Assembly: GCA_035578155.1 (NCBI GenBank)
Contig: JAPWDM010000012.1
Span: 17,457,619-17,521,618 of the forward strand
Reading direction: 5' to 3'
Length of the DNA stretch: 64,000 nt
From: Brachynemurus nebulosus
Lineage: Eukaryota; Arthropoda; Insecta; Neuroptera; Myrmeleontidae
The position numbers were made by a program, and so were the translations under genes. The notes under the pieces were generated by a model. That model saw only the letters and a program-made list of their open reading frames with translations, made no database searches and had not been told where the DNA came from. This document shows, piece after piece, positions 1 through 11,102 of this stretch (its first letter is position 1; each line of letters starts with the position of its first letter).

Positions 1-68
1 CCCATCCTATCCATCCGAAAAAAAATTGTGAAAATTGACTATTTGTCGGCAAACACTGTGATGGTACC
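1..68. mobile_element. Right end of a TTAA-flanked element (family I), cut by the window edge
   Basis: The sequence matches the right end of the complete copy at 21482-22272, including the stretch from CCCATCCTATCCATCCG onward, and ends in GGTACC directly followed by TTAA (69-72). TTAA is the target site of piggyBac-like transposases. Only the terminal 68 bases are in the window. Confidence 0.75.
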
Positions 69-172
69 TTAACATATAAAATATCAAAACTGCTCGAGTA
101 CTGAACGCGTTCCAGTATAGGGGCTTTTACCCTATCTATATAAACACATGACCGGTTTACTGTTGAGTGTGA

Positions 173-376
173 TTATATGATTTGGGTCGTTCGTTGCAAC
201 AGCACGATTTTTACGTCCGCTGCGCTGTAAATGTTACGCATAATGATCTTCCACACCTCCAAAGTGCACCTCAAACATCTTAAATCATCATAACAATTTT
301 CGTATCTAGATATATCTTTTGCATGCAAACCATCAGTAAAAAGAAATTTTATCACCCACTCCGCAGATATATTCAT
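173..376 (-). pseudogene. Possible mariner-type transposase N-terminal HTH fragment
   Basis: The 67-residue frame begins with a segment containing VIKFLFTDGLHAKDI, then ENCYDD and, further on, TLEVWKI. Spacing and residues resemble the first helix-turn-helix of SETMAR/mariner-type transposases, in which a VIKFL-type start, a KEI-type helix, a VYG-type turn and a TVKFWK-type helix occur in that order. The resemblance fades after about residue 45 and no catalytic part is present. It lies just inside the family I element end, so it may be an older insertion. This is pattern matching from memory on a short, diverged frame and could be coincidence. Confidence 0.3.
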
Positions 377-708
377 ATTTCGTTTAACAGATTACATATT
401 AAGATAAAAGAAAACGTAAATTTCAACTTACAGATATGAAAAACATTATAAATAAATAAATAACAAAAGAAAAAATAACAAAAGGAAAATGAAAACAAAA
501 AACTAAGGAAAAGAAAATGAATTGGTCACGTTATATCCATAATTTGTTTCTTAAACAACAACGTTTGCATACATATGTGTGTATGTTTGTAATAAATATA
601 AATTGAAAAAAGATAGCTATATCCCTGCACCTATACAGTCTTATTCCAGTAGTGTATAAATCATCCATTTTGACTTGACTATCAATCACTAACACTACTG
701 TATGTAAC
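377..708. other. AT-rich stretch without recognisable feature
   Basis: A/T-rich DNA with A-runs and short direct repeats. No convincing coding frame, TIR or RNA gene seen. Confidence 0.5.
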
Positions 709-1034
709 AATACCCCTGTCGCAGCATCCTGTATAACATAGCGAATTTCCGTTTATAAAAATTAGTTTTCCTCGGAAACTAGTTGACATAGAAAAAAAGT
801 TGAAAGACCTTTTTTTATGTAATTTTTTCTTCTCTTTTAGTTGGTGTAAAAAAATTTCTCAAAAATTTTTGAATAAGTGGAAATTTTTGCAAAAAACTGA
901 TTTTTTGCAAGAACAAAAATCAAGTTCCTGGCATCCAACGTGTTTGGCTGACGAACTCATCCAAGGGTTTGGGACTTCCAATGTTCTCACCAAGTTTCGT
1001 AAAAATTAGATACTTCGTTCGAGAGTTTTCGCAC

Positions 1035-1127
<93 letters not shown>

Positions 1128-1251
1128 TTTAGTGAATATTACTTTCGGGTTCTAGGGACCTCAAAACAAATTTCTGCTATAGTCCCGGGCTCAGGTCGCG
1201 GCATGACAGTGACTGTAATAGCTAAATTCCATTCTGGAAATTCGCTAAAAG
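709..1251 (+). mobile_element. Family A MITE with (AT)n core, copy A1
   Basis: This stretch is the reverse complement of copy A4 at about 54656-55202. One end carries AATACCCCTGTCGCAGCATC and then TAGCGAATTTCC; the other ends in GGAAATTCGCTAAAA, so the ends form a short imperfect inverted repeat around AGCGAATTTCC. The middle is an (AT)n tract at 1038-1124. Segments shared among copies include CAAGTTCCTGGCATCC left of the tract and CAAAACAAATTTCTG right of it. No protein is encoded; the 105-residue frame across the tract is a run of Tyr-Ile produced by the microsatellite. Superfamily is unassigned because I could not define a clear TSD. Confidence 0.75.
1038..1124. repeat. (AT)n microsatellite in A1
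   Basis: Nearly pure AT dinucleotides with one phase slip (TATTATAT). The same position is occupied by an (AT)n tract in A2, A3 and A4. Confidence 0.95.
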
Positions 1252-1878
1252 GAAGAAAATATGAAAATATGGCCATGATAATGTAAGAAAAGATTTTGTT
1301 AAAATAAATCATATATCATTTTGTAGTTAAAATAATTATTATTAGACGGGAGAATAACGGGAGAATTAACAACTGGCCGTGATGACGTAATCAGTATTTA
1401 TTACGTATTCGAAAAATTCGCACAGAAAAATCATAAAACAAAATTATGTAATCTTGGTCTTATAAAGATCAAAATTGATCTTGTTTACTCTTGTATACCT
1501 CCGGCATAACCATTTTTATGCGGTAGATTGGGACCGCATAAAAAAAGCTTCATAGAAAATACATAATTCAAAACGCCCAAAACTTCACGATTTCCTTAGA
1601 AATTGTTTTTCTAAACAAGATAAAGAACCTAATTTACACATGAGAACATTTTATTTCAGTTTTATAATATTATAAAAATTACAATAAATACATCAGTAAA
1701 AAAACTTTGTAATGTATAATAGTAATATTCCTTAGCAATGTAGGTACTGATTAAATGTTAGAAACATACAATAACTAATTTTATCGCAAACTTATGTTCA
1801 CTTTTCATTCTCATTATCCATTTTTATAAACATTTTTGTAAAAACCGCATAAAAAAAGTCGCTTTAAGAAAAATGTCC
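1252..1878. other. Unassigned AT-rich stretch
   Basis: Contains the short direct repeat ACGGGAGAATAACGGGAGAA near 1347-1366 and A/T-rich DNA. No coding frame or element end recognised. Confidence 0.45.
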
Positions 1879-1886
1879 ACTTGACT

Positions 1887-2273
1887 CAAGGGGCCAAACT
1901 ACTATTATGATTAGCATTCCGACTGTAATCAGAATTTTACGTCATCAGACTTGGCAGAGAGGTGGGAGGTTATATACGTATTTAGAGTTTTGTTGGTATG
2001 TGTAAGGTAGTGGATGTTTGTGTGTGTAATACTCTGTATGTATGTAACGGTGGTCCAAGGTGGGAATGGATACGTATCCTAGAACAAGCGTATGCATGTA
2101 CCTGCTACTAATGATGTAACAATGAACAGCCACCACTGTGGCCACGATTTAACAATGAATGTGTACGCTTGAAGAACCGATGGACGACTAACCAGTAAGC
2201 AGTATAAATTGCTACTTATTTCAACTTTCGGATCACACTTTTTTGTATGTAGGCTTAATCTGTCTCATCTGTG
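1887..2273. mobile_element. Family E MITE, copy E1, with exact 8-bp TSD
   Basis: A 387-bp element flanked by ACTTGACT at both sides (1879-1886 and 2274-2281). A second copy of exactly 387 bp lies inverted at 27934-28320 with its own different 8-bp duplication. One end reads CAAGGGGCCAAACTACTAT, the other is the complement of CACAGATGAGACAG. TIR similarity is minimal. An 8-bp TSD fits the hAT superfamily (also known for P and Merlin elements). A 66-codon frame at 1945-2145 (minus) has a counterpart of 65 codons in the other copy, but the middle is read in different frames, so it is probably not a gene. A TATAAATTG box lies near 2202. Confidence 0.85.
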
Positions 2274-2281
2274 ACTTGACT

Positions 2282-3315
2282 GTTAGTATGTATTTGTCTT
2301 ATAAACAATTTTATATTTATAATGTCCCGTATTGGTTTTATTATTAGTTTATGCATAGTATATTTTAAAATAATAATAATTTTTCTTTTTGTTCTAGGTA
2401 AGTACATCTAAAGCATATTCTAGAAAATGAAGTAAGGACGAGATAAGGTAAGACCATTAATCCGTTTTCCGGATATTCCGGATACTCAACAAGATAAAGC
2501 TAATGAAGAATAACATCCGACACGACATAATTGTATCTTTTTAATAGTCAGTTTCTTGAATTTAAGGTAATTTAAAAAATCAAATAAAATATAATTTGAA
2601 ATATATGCTAGTTTCTAATAATACGATTGCATTTGTATACATATACTGCATATACCCAACAGGCAATAAGAATCTACATAGCACTCTCCTATAACGCATA
2701 CCCCCATTTAACAATTGCGTCGCGCACAAGATGTGCATAATGGTACCCCTCCGTGTCTTAAAGCGAATATATTTGAATGTAGTGTCCAAGTAATAGTTTG
2801 TAACAGTAAATCATACAAATATATAAATCAGAAACATTGACGCCCATGATCTTTGACTTTCTCATTTAACAATTTCGCCTCAGTGAATTGCGTAATGAGA
2901 GAGTCTTATGTAATCTATCCAGTAGTCAATATTATATCTTCTAATTATCTAAATAATCAATATTATATCTTAAGTTGTCTAAAGATTATAAATTACGAGT
3001 ATATAGAATTTTTTTTCACAATATGTTAATTTTATATATTTTCTACATGATAATTATCGAAATTTTTTATCATGGGACCTAACCAGAGGATATTAATTTT
3101 GAAGAGAGTTAAATTATGTATGTACTCAAATTACACCAATTGACCTAACTGAATTATTTTATCTAAATTATATTATGTAACTTAAGGGGGAAAATACCTT
3201 CAGACAGAGTGAAAATAAAGACAATTTTGGAAATTTTCTTAGGAAAAAATTGATCTATATTTCTAAGGGTTGGTATTTCGTTTGTTATAGTCTTAAAGCC
3301 AAAAAATTTTTTTCA
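2282..3315. other. Unassigned AT-rich stretch
   Basis: Long A/T-rich region. GATATTCCGGATACTC near 2474 is mildly similar to the iterated motif of the element at 49604-50003 but is isolated. Short frames here have no recognisable motif. Confidence 0.4.
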
Positions 3316-3668
3316 GTATACAGGGTGGAAAATTAATAATTTTCGCTGTTTGCATGGGTGACTCATAGCACCCTGTAGACCCTTAAACCAGAAGATTTTT
3401 TTTCGGAATTAACAGTTTAAGAAAATCGCCAGTGAACTGGCTCCACAATGTTTCCAAATTTTTCCAAACACGACCCTAACTAAATTATGCATACACCATT
3501 TTAATAACAAAGGTACAAAATAATTTTGTTGACCAAGATTCAATAAAATTTTAAGGGTCCGTTTTTTGACCCATATTTTGCATCAAATTGTAAATATTAA
3601 TTACACGGGTGAGATCTACCCACTGTACTACACTGCACCGAAACTTATATACTTTCCACCCTGTATGT
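3316..3668. mobile_element. Possible small inverted-repeat element
   Basis: ATACAGGGTGGAAA at the left and its inverted counterpart TTTCCACCCTGTAT at the right suggest short TIRs about 350 bp apart. ACAGGGTG-type ends are common in insect repeats. No second copy found in the window and no clear TSD, so the call rests on the TIR alone. Confidence 0.35.
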
Positions 3669-4083
3669 ATAAAAATGGTGGTTGTAAAAGTCTTATTGGA
3701 ACGTGTCACTCTACAAGTCGAAATTGTACACGAAATACTCACAATGTTTTACTAATATAATTATTATTCAGCGTTATAAAAATGGTACCTATACTCTGAA
3801 AGTCTGAAAGAAGAAAAATGGAATTCACACAGTTAAAAATTACCATCATATTTTTTCGCGCTTACATCGAATAAAACAAATTAAAAATGACAAGCGTCGA
3901 CCAAACACACATACCACCAGCGAACAAACATATGAATATAGTAAACACCAAACACTATAGAAACAGTGTACATATAAGAATCTGTCGTTCGTAAGGTGCA
4001 ATATTGTGCAATTTACACCACTTGTGATTTAGTCTATTACTGTTCGTTATAAGAGTCACATCGTTCTTAAACTCACTGTTTTC

Positions 4084-4888
4084 TACACGGAGAGAAAAAT
4101 CCTATAATTTTTGTAGAGAAAATTTCAGAAAAATTACCATGCTCCCCTATAATCCGTGCGCGATCGACGACCAAAATAAAAAATATGTGCTAGCATGGTA
4201 AAATTTAATGTGGTGCTAACACAACTTTTATCACACTCTTATGCATGTATATTATAGTTTAATTCTTGTTGTCGTACTCTTTCATTTTCCGCATCTGACT
4301 CGCGACCTTATATTGGTTGCACTGTACCTGTAAAAACATGTATACAAAAATGATTGCCAACAATATATTCTAATACATATACTAAAGATAGGTAAATAAC
4401 AAAAAGATTAATTAAACGATGAAATCATCCTAAGAGAGTATAAAAGCAACTGACTGCTAGCTGCTTGTAACACAGTGATAAATCAAGGTGCTTGGTGCGA
4501 ACTGTCTGACAGTTTCTTCCACAGTCCACACCTATGGTTCGCATGTAACTCGCCTAACTCGCTGAGTGAGGTACGTTTCATTACAGCGTTCCCAACACAA
4601 CCAACCTTCTTTCTGTTTTTTTTCTTTCTATTATTAGCATGTTAGCATGGTAATTTTTTTAATAAACACAATTAAAAATTTTTTTTTGTCGATAATGGAA
4701 CTTTTTACTGTGCTGTTTTACAAATTTTACGGAGATAATATTACGAAAAGAACATTCCATCCTTTAAATTTTTTATGATTAATTATAATCTTTATATTTT
4801 TACCTTACAGAATTTAATATGTTCGCCTTTTACACGTCGATTGTAGTGCTGAGCACAGTAATTTTTATAGGAATTTTCTCTCCATGTA
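4084..4888. mobile_element. Family B element, copy B1
   Basis: An 805-bp stretch with imperfect terminal inverted repeats: TACACGGAGAGAAAAATCCT at the left and the complement of TACATGGAGAGAAAATTCCT at the right. Its right half (from about 4605) is repeated at 62590-63320 (B2), interrupted there by a family C insertion. No transposase is recognisable. The 68-70 residue frames on both strands at 4792-5025 are not conserved features. Confidence 0.65.
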
Positions 4889-5992
4889 ATCAACTCGAGA
4901 AACAAAAAAAAATATGGTGTGTAAATATGAAATGTATACTTAAGTGTAAAAATTCTATTGAACAAAAAAATTCTCAAAATAAAGGGATATCTTTTTTGAA
5001 ACAAATTGTAATTGTTGGTTGTTAGTCACATAGTGCGGCCATGACAGTATCTACTGTATATATATGCAAGGTGCCCAATCATACATACAGTATATTGCAC
5101 TAACACATTCGCATGTTTGTATAGGTACAAATGATGTGTTTTGTTGTATGTATCATAATCGTTTGGTAAGGGTGGTGGTTGTCCACGTCATTGTTTGCCG
5201 GCGACAGTGGGCACGGTAGTTATAAAATAGGAAATTTAGATTTTTATATATCTATGGTAGTAAATATAGATGTCCTCTTTCTTCCACTGCAAATTTTTTA
5301 TATTAAGTTATACTGGGCTGGCGGCTGGTAATATTAAGGTAGTAACATAACCAACAATTTTTATTATATGTAGAGGTAGATTATTAATGACAATGGTCTA
5401 GATGCCCATTAATAATATGGTGCCGTGTGAGATGATATAACTTAATTTTATGTTACTGTTTGTTTATTACCCATTGGGGCAAAAGTCCAGTCGAGGCCTT
5501 GATCGAGGGATGAGGGGAATTGGTCATTTTGTTGTTGTCCTCTTGTGTGTGTGTGTTCATTTCCTTATCACTACTGAGTTATTATTATGGAAAAATGTTA
5601 AAAATAATGTATGGTACCATAGTACATGTTTCTTTGAAAATTTGAACTTTTATTTTACAAAAAAAAAGTTAATTTGCTTACCAGTACGCTTTTAAATTTC
5701 CAATATTAGAAATAATCTAAAATAAGTAAAATTCGAGATTTTCTGTTCGAAAATGTAGCATGTTTGGTAAAGTGCGAGTCTGCCTCACGCATCCAGAGTT
5801 CCATATAATATTGAAAATAAACACACATAATGGAAATTTTGCTGATTATTTAAGTGTTTGTCAATTTTTGACGAGGAATACTGCTATACCTATTCCTTTT
5901 TTTTTAAAACGTACATGAACTTAAAAATTACTTTTTACAATTCTAAATTGAAAAGTTAAATTTATAGTTGCCTATAATGTTAAGCTTGTAAT
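4889..5992. other. Unassigned stretch
   Basis: AT-rich DNA with a slightly less AT-biased part around 5450-5580. The 81-residue open frame at 5450-5695 has no motif and runs into low-complexity Lys/Leu codons; I do not call it a gene. Confidence 0.4.
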
Positions 5993-6150
5993 AATTGAAG
6001 GCTGGACTTCAAAAACAGACTAAGTGCAAAAAAAAATAAATTTTAGCATGCTGTCTAGAGTGTTGGGAATAACACTTAGATTCCTCTTTCGGGGTTAAGT
6101 CAATTTTCTTTTTTGGCACTTAGCCTGTTTTTGAAATCCAGTCTTCAATT
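5993..6150. repeat. Small inverted-repeat element (MITE-like)
   Basis: Arms of about 34 bp face each other across an 80-90 bp spacer. The left arm contains TTGAAGGCTGGACTTCAAAA and ACAGACTAAGTGC; the right has GCACTTAGCCTG and GAAATCCAGTCTTCAA. The 158-bp size and perfect-end symmetry fit a MITE. No TSD was settled. Confidence 0.6.
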
Positions 6151-6182
6151 TTGGATCATTTTCGCACTTTTCACTAACTTTT

Positions 6183-6430
6183 TTCATTTTAATTTAGATT
6201 TATAAGAAATATTGTATGCAATACGTGTAAAATAGATATTCTTTTCACTCCCTGTAATTTTCTAACTCGGCAAGCCTCGCTGAACATAATTTTTCATTAA
6301 TTTTGTTTCATTTTAATTCAGATTTGCAAAAATTATTGTATGCAACACGTGCGAAATAGATATTCTTTCACTCGTTGTAATTGTCCAACTCGGCAAACCT
6401 CGTTGGACAACTCTGCGACTCGTAAAAAAA
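6183..6430. repeat. Diverged tandem duplication, period about 124 bp
   Basis: Two adjacent units each begin TTCATTTTAATT and share TTGTATGCAA(T/C)ACGTG, AATAGATATTCTTT and AACTCGGCAA(G/A)CCTCG. About 80-85 percent identity by eye. No coding content. Confidence 0.7.
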
Positions 6431-6649
6431 GCACATTCATTTTGAAACTTGTTGCATAAATAACAATTTTATAATAGATTTATGAAACTGTTAGTGTTCA
6501 CTTTTAAGATACACCTAAATATTATATATTTTTGAATTTATCATCCCTCCAAGACCATTATTTTGCTACCCCCCACTTGATACGTTTTAGTTACTTATCA
6601 ACCGTCTTACAACCGCCATACTGAATTTTTTAACATTTCATATATCACT

Positions 6650-6805
6650 GTGTCACGCTCGAGATTAAGACGAATCCAGTGACACCTCTCTTATCAAAGT
6701 CCATTAAGCTGTTTAGTCCACAGGCTGCGCTAAAGCAACAGAAATATTTTAACATGGCAAAAACATAACCCTCCTTCTGTGGCAGTCGACTAAAAATAAG
6801 GTGTG
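6650..6805. repeat. Dispersed repeat G, copy 1
   Basis: Shares with 18213-18365 the ordered landmarks GACACCTCTCTTATCAAAG, AGCTGTTTAG, GGCTGCGC, AAACATAACCCTCCTTC and a GTGGCAG-type end. Class unknown. It is directly followed by repeat F, so G and F may be parts of one larger element. Confidence 0.55.
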
Positions 6806-6811
6806 CTGTTT

Positions 6812-7290
6812 TAACGTAGTTGCTCCGGGATAGTCAGGTACAAAAGTATATCACAACAAAAAATTTTTTTATCAAAAATTAAATAATATATATTAATATT
6901 CTTCAGTTATTATATTTGCACACCGCTTGTTTTTTTTTTTTTTTTTTAATTTCCGCGCGCTTATGTTGTAGCAATATAAAAGCATTGTCGAAAAAGCGTT
7001 GTAAAAACGTTGTAAAATGATGTTTATAAATTATATTTCAAAAACGGCGTAGTGAATAATTTTTACTTCTTATTAAATATGGTTTGTAACTTTGTATTTG
7101 ATAACGTACTAAATTTTTAGCAAATTCCTTTGACACGTTTTCATTTTATTCAAAACAAATAGAGTTTTCCGATAAGAGCCAATGTTAAAATTTTACAAAA
7201 TTTTGAAATCGTTTTTCTCAAAATTTGGGCAGTCAATTTTAATCGGAATAGACTCGTATTATTGGTATTGAATTAAATTATTGAAAGATA
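6812..7290. repeat. Dispersed repeat F, copy 1
   Basis: Similar to 48148-48600 over its length: TTAACGTAGTTGCTC at the start, a T-run, TTATGTTGTAGCAATATAAA, ATTATATTTCAAAA, CGTTTTCATTTTATTC and GGGCAGTCAATTTTAA. Same orientation in both places. No TIR or protein recognised. Confidence 0.65.
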
Positions 7291-8082
7291 GTTGCGGGAT
7301 CTCTGTCCTCTGTGACTATAACCGTGTTCAGATCGATTGTTATCAACCAGTTTCAACAAGAAGCGAATACATATATAGTAATATGCATGTACCCTAACAC
7401 TGGTATACATATACACTGTAGTCGTCTCCCTCTACGGTTAGTGATGTTGGTACAATCACAACTGTAATCACACGCATACATTGATAGGAAATTTTTATTG
7501 TAACATGTTGTGCGTTTGCAGTGGTGGGAAATTAGGTCATTTGTGACGTAAGCTGTTGTCCACATTGAGAAAGCTAGTACAGAGATACGCAGTTTGTTTC
7601 TGAATATTCTGTGGTAGCGACTATTCCTGTGCTTTTTCATATTAATTGCATTTGCGTTAGAAATTACATTAGGTACACGTCAAGTCGAGTATGCAACACA
7701 TAAACATAAATCATGGTAATTAAAATACAATTAATAAAAGACTTATGTTTGTTTTTTTAAAATTTTTTCCAGAACAAAATGAAAATTTTTGAGGTTAGTA
7801 AATGCATGATAAGAGTACATGAGAGAGAAATTTAATTTTTTTAAATTAGATAGTAATTATAACGTAATATAATGGTAAACATCATTCTAAATTAGGGTAT
7901 ACTCATTTTTTGAAATGAATATTTTAATTTTTATTTCATCTTGGCCTCTTTTGTTCCAGAATAATAATTACACCTACGTACCGACATACATACGTACAGA
8001 TAAATATAATGGAAGTGAAATTTAAAATCCACTTTTTTTGATGGGTGAGGGCGGGGAAGAGGGAGTATAGTAACCATCATTA

Positions 8083-8084
<2 letters not shown>
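7291..8084. other. Unassigned stretch
   Basis: AT-rich. Contains a 95-codon open frame (7353-7640, minus) with many Cys, Tyr and His codons but no recognisable domain; treated as chance. A G-rich patch, GGGTGAGGGCGGGGAAGAGG, lies near 8043-8062 just before an (AT)n tract. Confidence 0.4.

Positions 8085-8129
<45 letters not shown>
8085..8129. repeat. (AT)n microsatellite
   Basis: About 22 AT dinucleotides directly abutting the left end of element D1. D1 is followed by TATATATG, so D1 probably inserted into an AT tract. Confidence 0.95.
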
Positions 8130-8131
<2 letters not shown>

Positions 8132-8577
8132 GTGTGAGTTTTTTGAGAGTTGTTATTTTTATTACAGCCAAATTTGTATGATAGAAATGGTACTGGAAAA
8201 GGTTCTTTTCTTGGATGTTTTTATAGAAATATAACCGACACTATCGGTTGAAGTAGCCTCAAGTACATATGGATATTTTTACCACCAAATTGATAAATTA
8301 AAGAAAAATTCAAAAATTAAACTTGGGTAAAAAATTTTTTCTTCATTTATATTGTTAATTAATGCATTAGATTAGTTTTACCGAAAAATTAATATATAGT
8401 CTCATTTAAAAATCTATAAGTTACTATCATAGCTCGAAAACCATACAAGCTATAAAGCTCCCGATTATAGCAATCGGTTGCCTCCTCGATATCTACAACT
8501 CTTATTTGAACAATTTTTTGATTAGATCAACGGTTTGGCTGTAATCCAAATGGCAACTCTCAAAAAACTCACACGGT
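8129..8577. mobile_element. Family D MITE, copy D1
   Basis: A 449-bp element with long, well-matched TIRs: the left begins ACCGTGTGAGTTTTTTGAGA and the right is the complement of the same sequence, continuing through a GTTGCCATTT-type segment and TTACAGCC for about 40-45 bp. Copies D2 (20883-21338) and D3 (37809-38267) are inverted relative to D1 and of similar length. Non-coding. Flanks are TA-rich on both sides, compatible with a TA-type target, but this cannot be fixed inside an AT tract. Confidence 0.85.
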
Positions 8578-9179
8578 ATATATGTTTGTATTGGGTATAA
8601 TGAAAATGTACCAATTTTCCTTTTTTTGTGTGTGCCCTTTTCCAACAAAAAATGTGTTGTCTTTTAAAATTTTTCAAATATGCAGAGACAAATTTTTGAA
8701 ATAACGATAAATTAGACTATGGCGTTAGTTTTGAATAACAGTCAACCTGTTTCGTGATCGTAAACACTTGAAGTTTCATTTACTTTATATTATTGTAGCC
8801 TATATAATACCCGCATAACGGAAAATAACTTGGCTTCGTACAAACTCAGGTCAACAATACACATCGTATGTAGCCAACATCGCAATGGGCCAGCACAGTG
8901 TCCAGTACTGCAGTTCACTTGTGACTCTTTTGTGATGCGGGCTTAAAACTTGTTTTCATGATTATTCTTTAGGATAAGCTGTCAATACGATTGTGGGATT
9001 TTCAAAATAACTAATGCAAACCTTTTGTAGAACTTCCGTTCCAAATTTCATCAATTTTCATAAATGGATTCTGTAGGCGGTCGAAAACAATCAAAATGTT
9101 TCGCCAAAAGCGAAAAAAGTGACTAAATTTTATTCCAGTTCCTAAAACCCCATATATAGAGTTATTTTAAACCTGATTT
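8578..9179. other. Unassigned stretch
   Basis: AT-rich with no element end or coding frame recognised. Confidence 0.4.
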
Positions 9180-9187
9180 CTCCAGCC

Positions 9188-9668
9188 TAGTGATGAACAA
9201 AATTAGTCTTGGGCTTGCAGTCTTGTCTTGGTCTTGCATTTTTTGCAAGACCAAGACCAAGACTATGTATACCAAGAGTAAGACCAAGACCATGACTATA
9301 AATATGGCTGCAAGACCAATACCAAGACTCAAGTGAGCAAGATCAAGACAAAAGAAAGAAAAAAGCAAGACTCTTGCTAAACTATTTAAATAGTTTGAAA
9401 GTATAATTATTGCCGTAAACAAAGAAAGTTCTGATTTTAGAAGGAAAAATTCGCTAATAAAAAGATGCAAGAAAGTGCGAGATTTTTTAGCATTACCAAG
9501 ACCAAGAGTGCATTTTGCAAGACCAAGACTGCATTTTGCAAGACCAAGACCAAGACCAAGACTCAAACTGCTCTAGCAAGATCAAGATCAAGATTCTTAA
9601 TGCAGGAACAAGACCAAGACTAAGACTGCCAAGTCTTGGTCTTGGTCTTGCATTTGCTCATCACTACA
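9188..9668. mobile_element. Family C hAT MITE with CAAGAC repeats, copy C1
   Basis: Starts TAGTGATGAACAAA and ends TTTGCTCATCACTA(CA); these are the same TIRs as C2 and C3. The interior is dominated by CAAGAC hexamers and their complement GTCTTG. Flanks CTCCAGCC (9180-9187) and GTCCAGCC (9669-9676) look like an 8-bp TSD with one mismatch. The 134-residue Leu-Gly-rich frame on the minus strand and the Gln-Asp-rich frame on the plus strand are translations of the hexamer array, not genes. Confidence 0.85.
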
Positions 9669-9676
9669 GTCCAGCC

Positions 9677-10732
9677 TCAGTAGTTCCGAAACTACATTAA
9701 TATCTGGGAAATTTCCAACCAGGTCTTTGGTTTTCTACGTTCCTTAGGTCTTAAAACATCAAGATCCGATACCAGTAGTTATGACCATACCAGCAGTTGT
9801 GGCAAAAAACTTTGCAAGTCGCTTCACCTATTATTTCTTCCTTTTCAAAATTCTTACGGTATTGGTATATAAACCGCTATGACTGCTTTTATGGTGACTA
9901 AAGAAATTAAAAAATATTTTATAAATAACATGTTGTTTTCCGCCCACAAAAATTACTCTATCTTCATTTTTGACGACTTTTTCAATATTTCATTCAAGTT
10001 TTTTTTTTTTGCCAATAAAAAGGACCGCCAAAAACGGACAATAGAAAGGAATTTCCGAATTTTGGTGTGAACGTCACATTGCTTGGTATCACATCAGCAA
10101 ATCACCCACATTCAAAAAACATTTTTTTTTTTTAAATAAAATAAAATTTTCTAGAAAATATATAGGTATACCTTTTTTTGATAAAAACGGTCAAATATAT
10201 TAGCCACAATACTCTACTCTTAACAGATAGTACTCTTATATCTTGTACGACAATAATAAAAGGGACCTTTTTTACTACTCTCCCATGGACAAAAAAATAT
10301 AGAAATTTTCTGTCAAAACGATCATTATTAAACATAAAATAAAAAGGGATGGTCATATCGGACCGTACATATGTTAGATAATATACACATCACATTTTAA
10401 TTTGACGTTTGATAATATTATTTCTTCTTTTTTTTTTTTTGAAAATGTATATATAGAAAAGATATTTCATTATACTACTTCAATTTCATGCCTGAAAGCC
10501 CATTCGCAATAAGGAATTCAACAACACAGTAAGGAGACAACAATAACAACAAGTTGTACAACAGAGGGTGGGCCGGCGTTGAGGGGGGGATGTGGCGGGG
10601 AAGGGCTTGAGAAAGGCAAAAGGACGTTACGTAAATATACATCAATTGACAAAAATAATTTTGCGTTTAAAATATTGTAGATTGGGTGCAAACGAAAGAG
10701 AAATTAGAATACCCCTCGTCCAAGATTTTCGG
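9677..10732. other. Unassigned stretch
   Basis: AT-rich, with T-runs near 10120 and 10425, and a GC-richer patch around 10563-10610 (GGGTGGGCCGGCGTTGAGG). No gene or element end recognised; the patch is too short to interpret. Confidence 0.4.
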
Positions 10733-11033
10733 ACATATAAATTTTAATTTTGATATATAAATTTTAGTGTATGTCATTTTCGGTTTTTAGGGACAAATGG
10801 CATAGCCGGGTAAGATAGGGAAAACGGCCCTTGACGCAAAATTGATTGTTTTTATAGGAAATAATACTTCTTACCCCCAGATGCATTCCAAACAATCAAT
10901 TTTGCGTCAAGGCCATTTTCCCTATCTTACCCTGCTATGCCCTTTCTGTCATAGTCTCGGACTCAAGTTCGCGTCACGAGAATGGCTCTAATAGTTGAAT
11001 TTCCTATTCGAAAATTCGCTAAAAGAGAGAAAT
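10733..11033 (+). mobile_element. Decayed family A copy A5, split by a foldback
   Basis: ATATAAATTTTAGTGTATGT through GGACAAAT, then after the insertion TTCTGTCATAGTCTCGG through TTCGCTAAAAG, reproduce the right half of A1 with substitutions. The (AT)n core is reduced to a degenerate short A/T stretch. Interrupted by the foldback at 10799-10941. Confidence 0.65.
10799..10941. mobile_element. Foldback MITE inserted in A5
   Basis: A 143-bp palindromic insert with arms of about 50 bp: GGCATAGCCGGGTAAGATAG at the left and the near-complement CTATCTTACCCTGCTATGCC at the right. Arms continue through CTTGACGCAAAATTGATTG and its complement, leaving a loop of about 40 bp. Comparison with A1 shows the uninterrupted target as ACAAATTTCTG. 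The TSD is short or lost. Confidence 0.75.
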
Positions 11034-11102
11034 TTAAGAGGAATTCTGGAAATTCTTTAACTACTCGTATTATACTGTTCAAAATAGATTAAATTTACTT
11101 AA

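Noticed and set aside
969..1286. 105-codon frame rich in Tyr-Ile
   Set aside because: Translation of the (AT)n tract in A1; the same artefact appears over the tracts near 36.5, 42.7, 45.0 and 54.8 kb.
1945..2145. Pair of about 65-codon frames starting MATVVAV (also 28062-28259) as a conserved gene
   Set aside because: Both lie inside family E MITEs; the middle is in different frames in the two copies, so protein-level constraint is unlikely. Kept only as an observation under family E.
1887..2273. Family E as solo LTRs
   Set aside because: TATA box and length fit loosely, but ends are not TG...CA and the target duplications are 8 bp rather than 4-6 bp.
9162..9566. 134-codon Leu-Gly-rich frame (and the similar 119-codon frame at 57973-58332)
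   Set aside because: Produced by GTCTTG/CAAGAC hexamers of family C; no family, no start context, and frames differ among copies.
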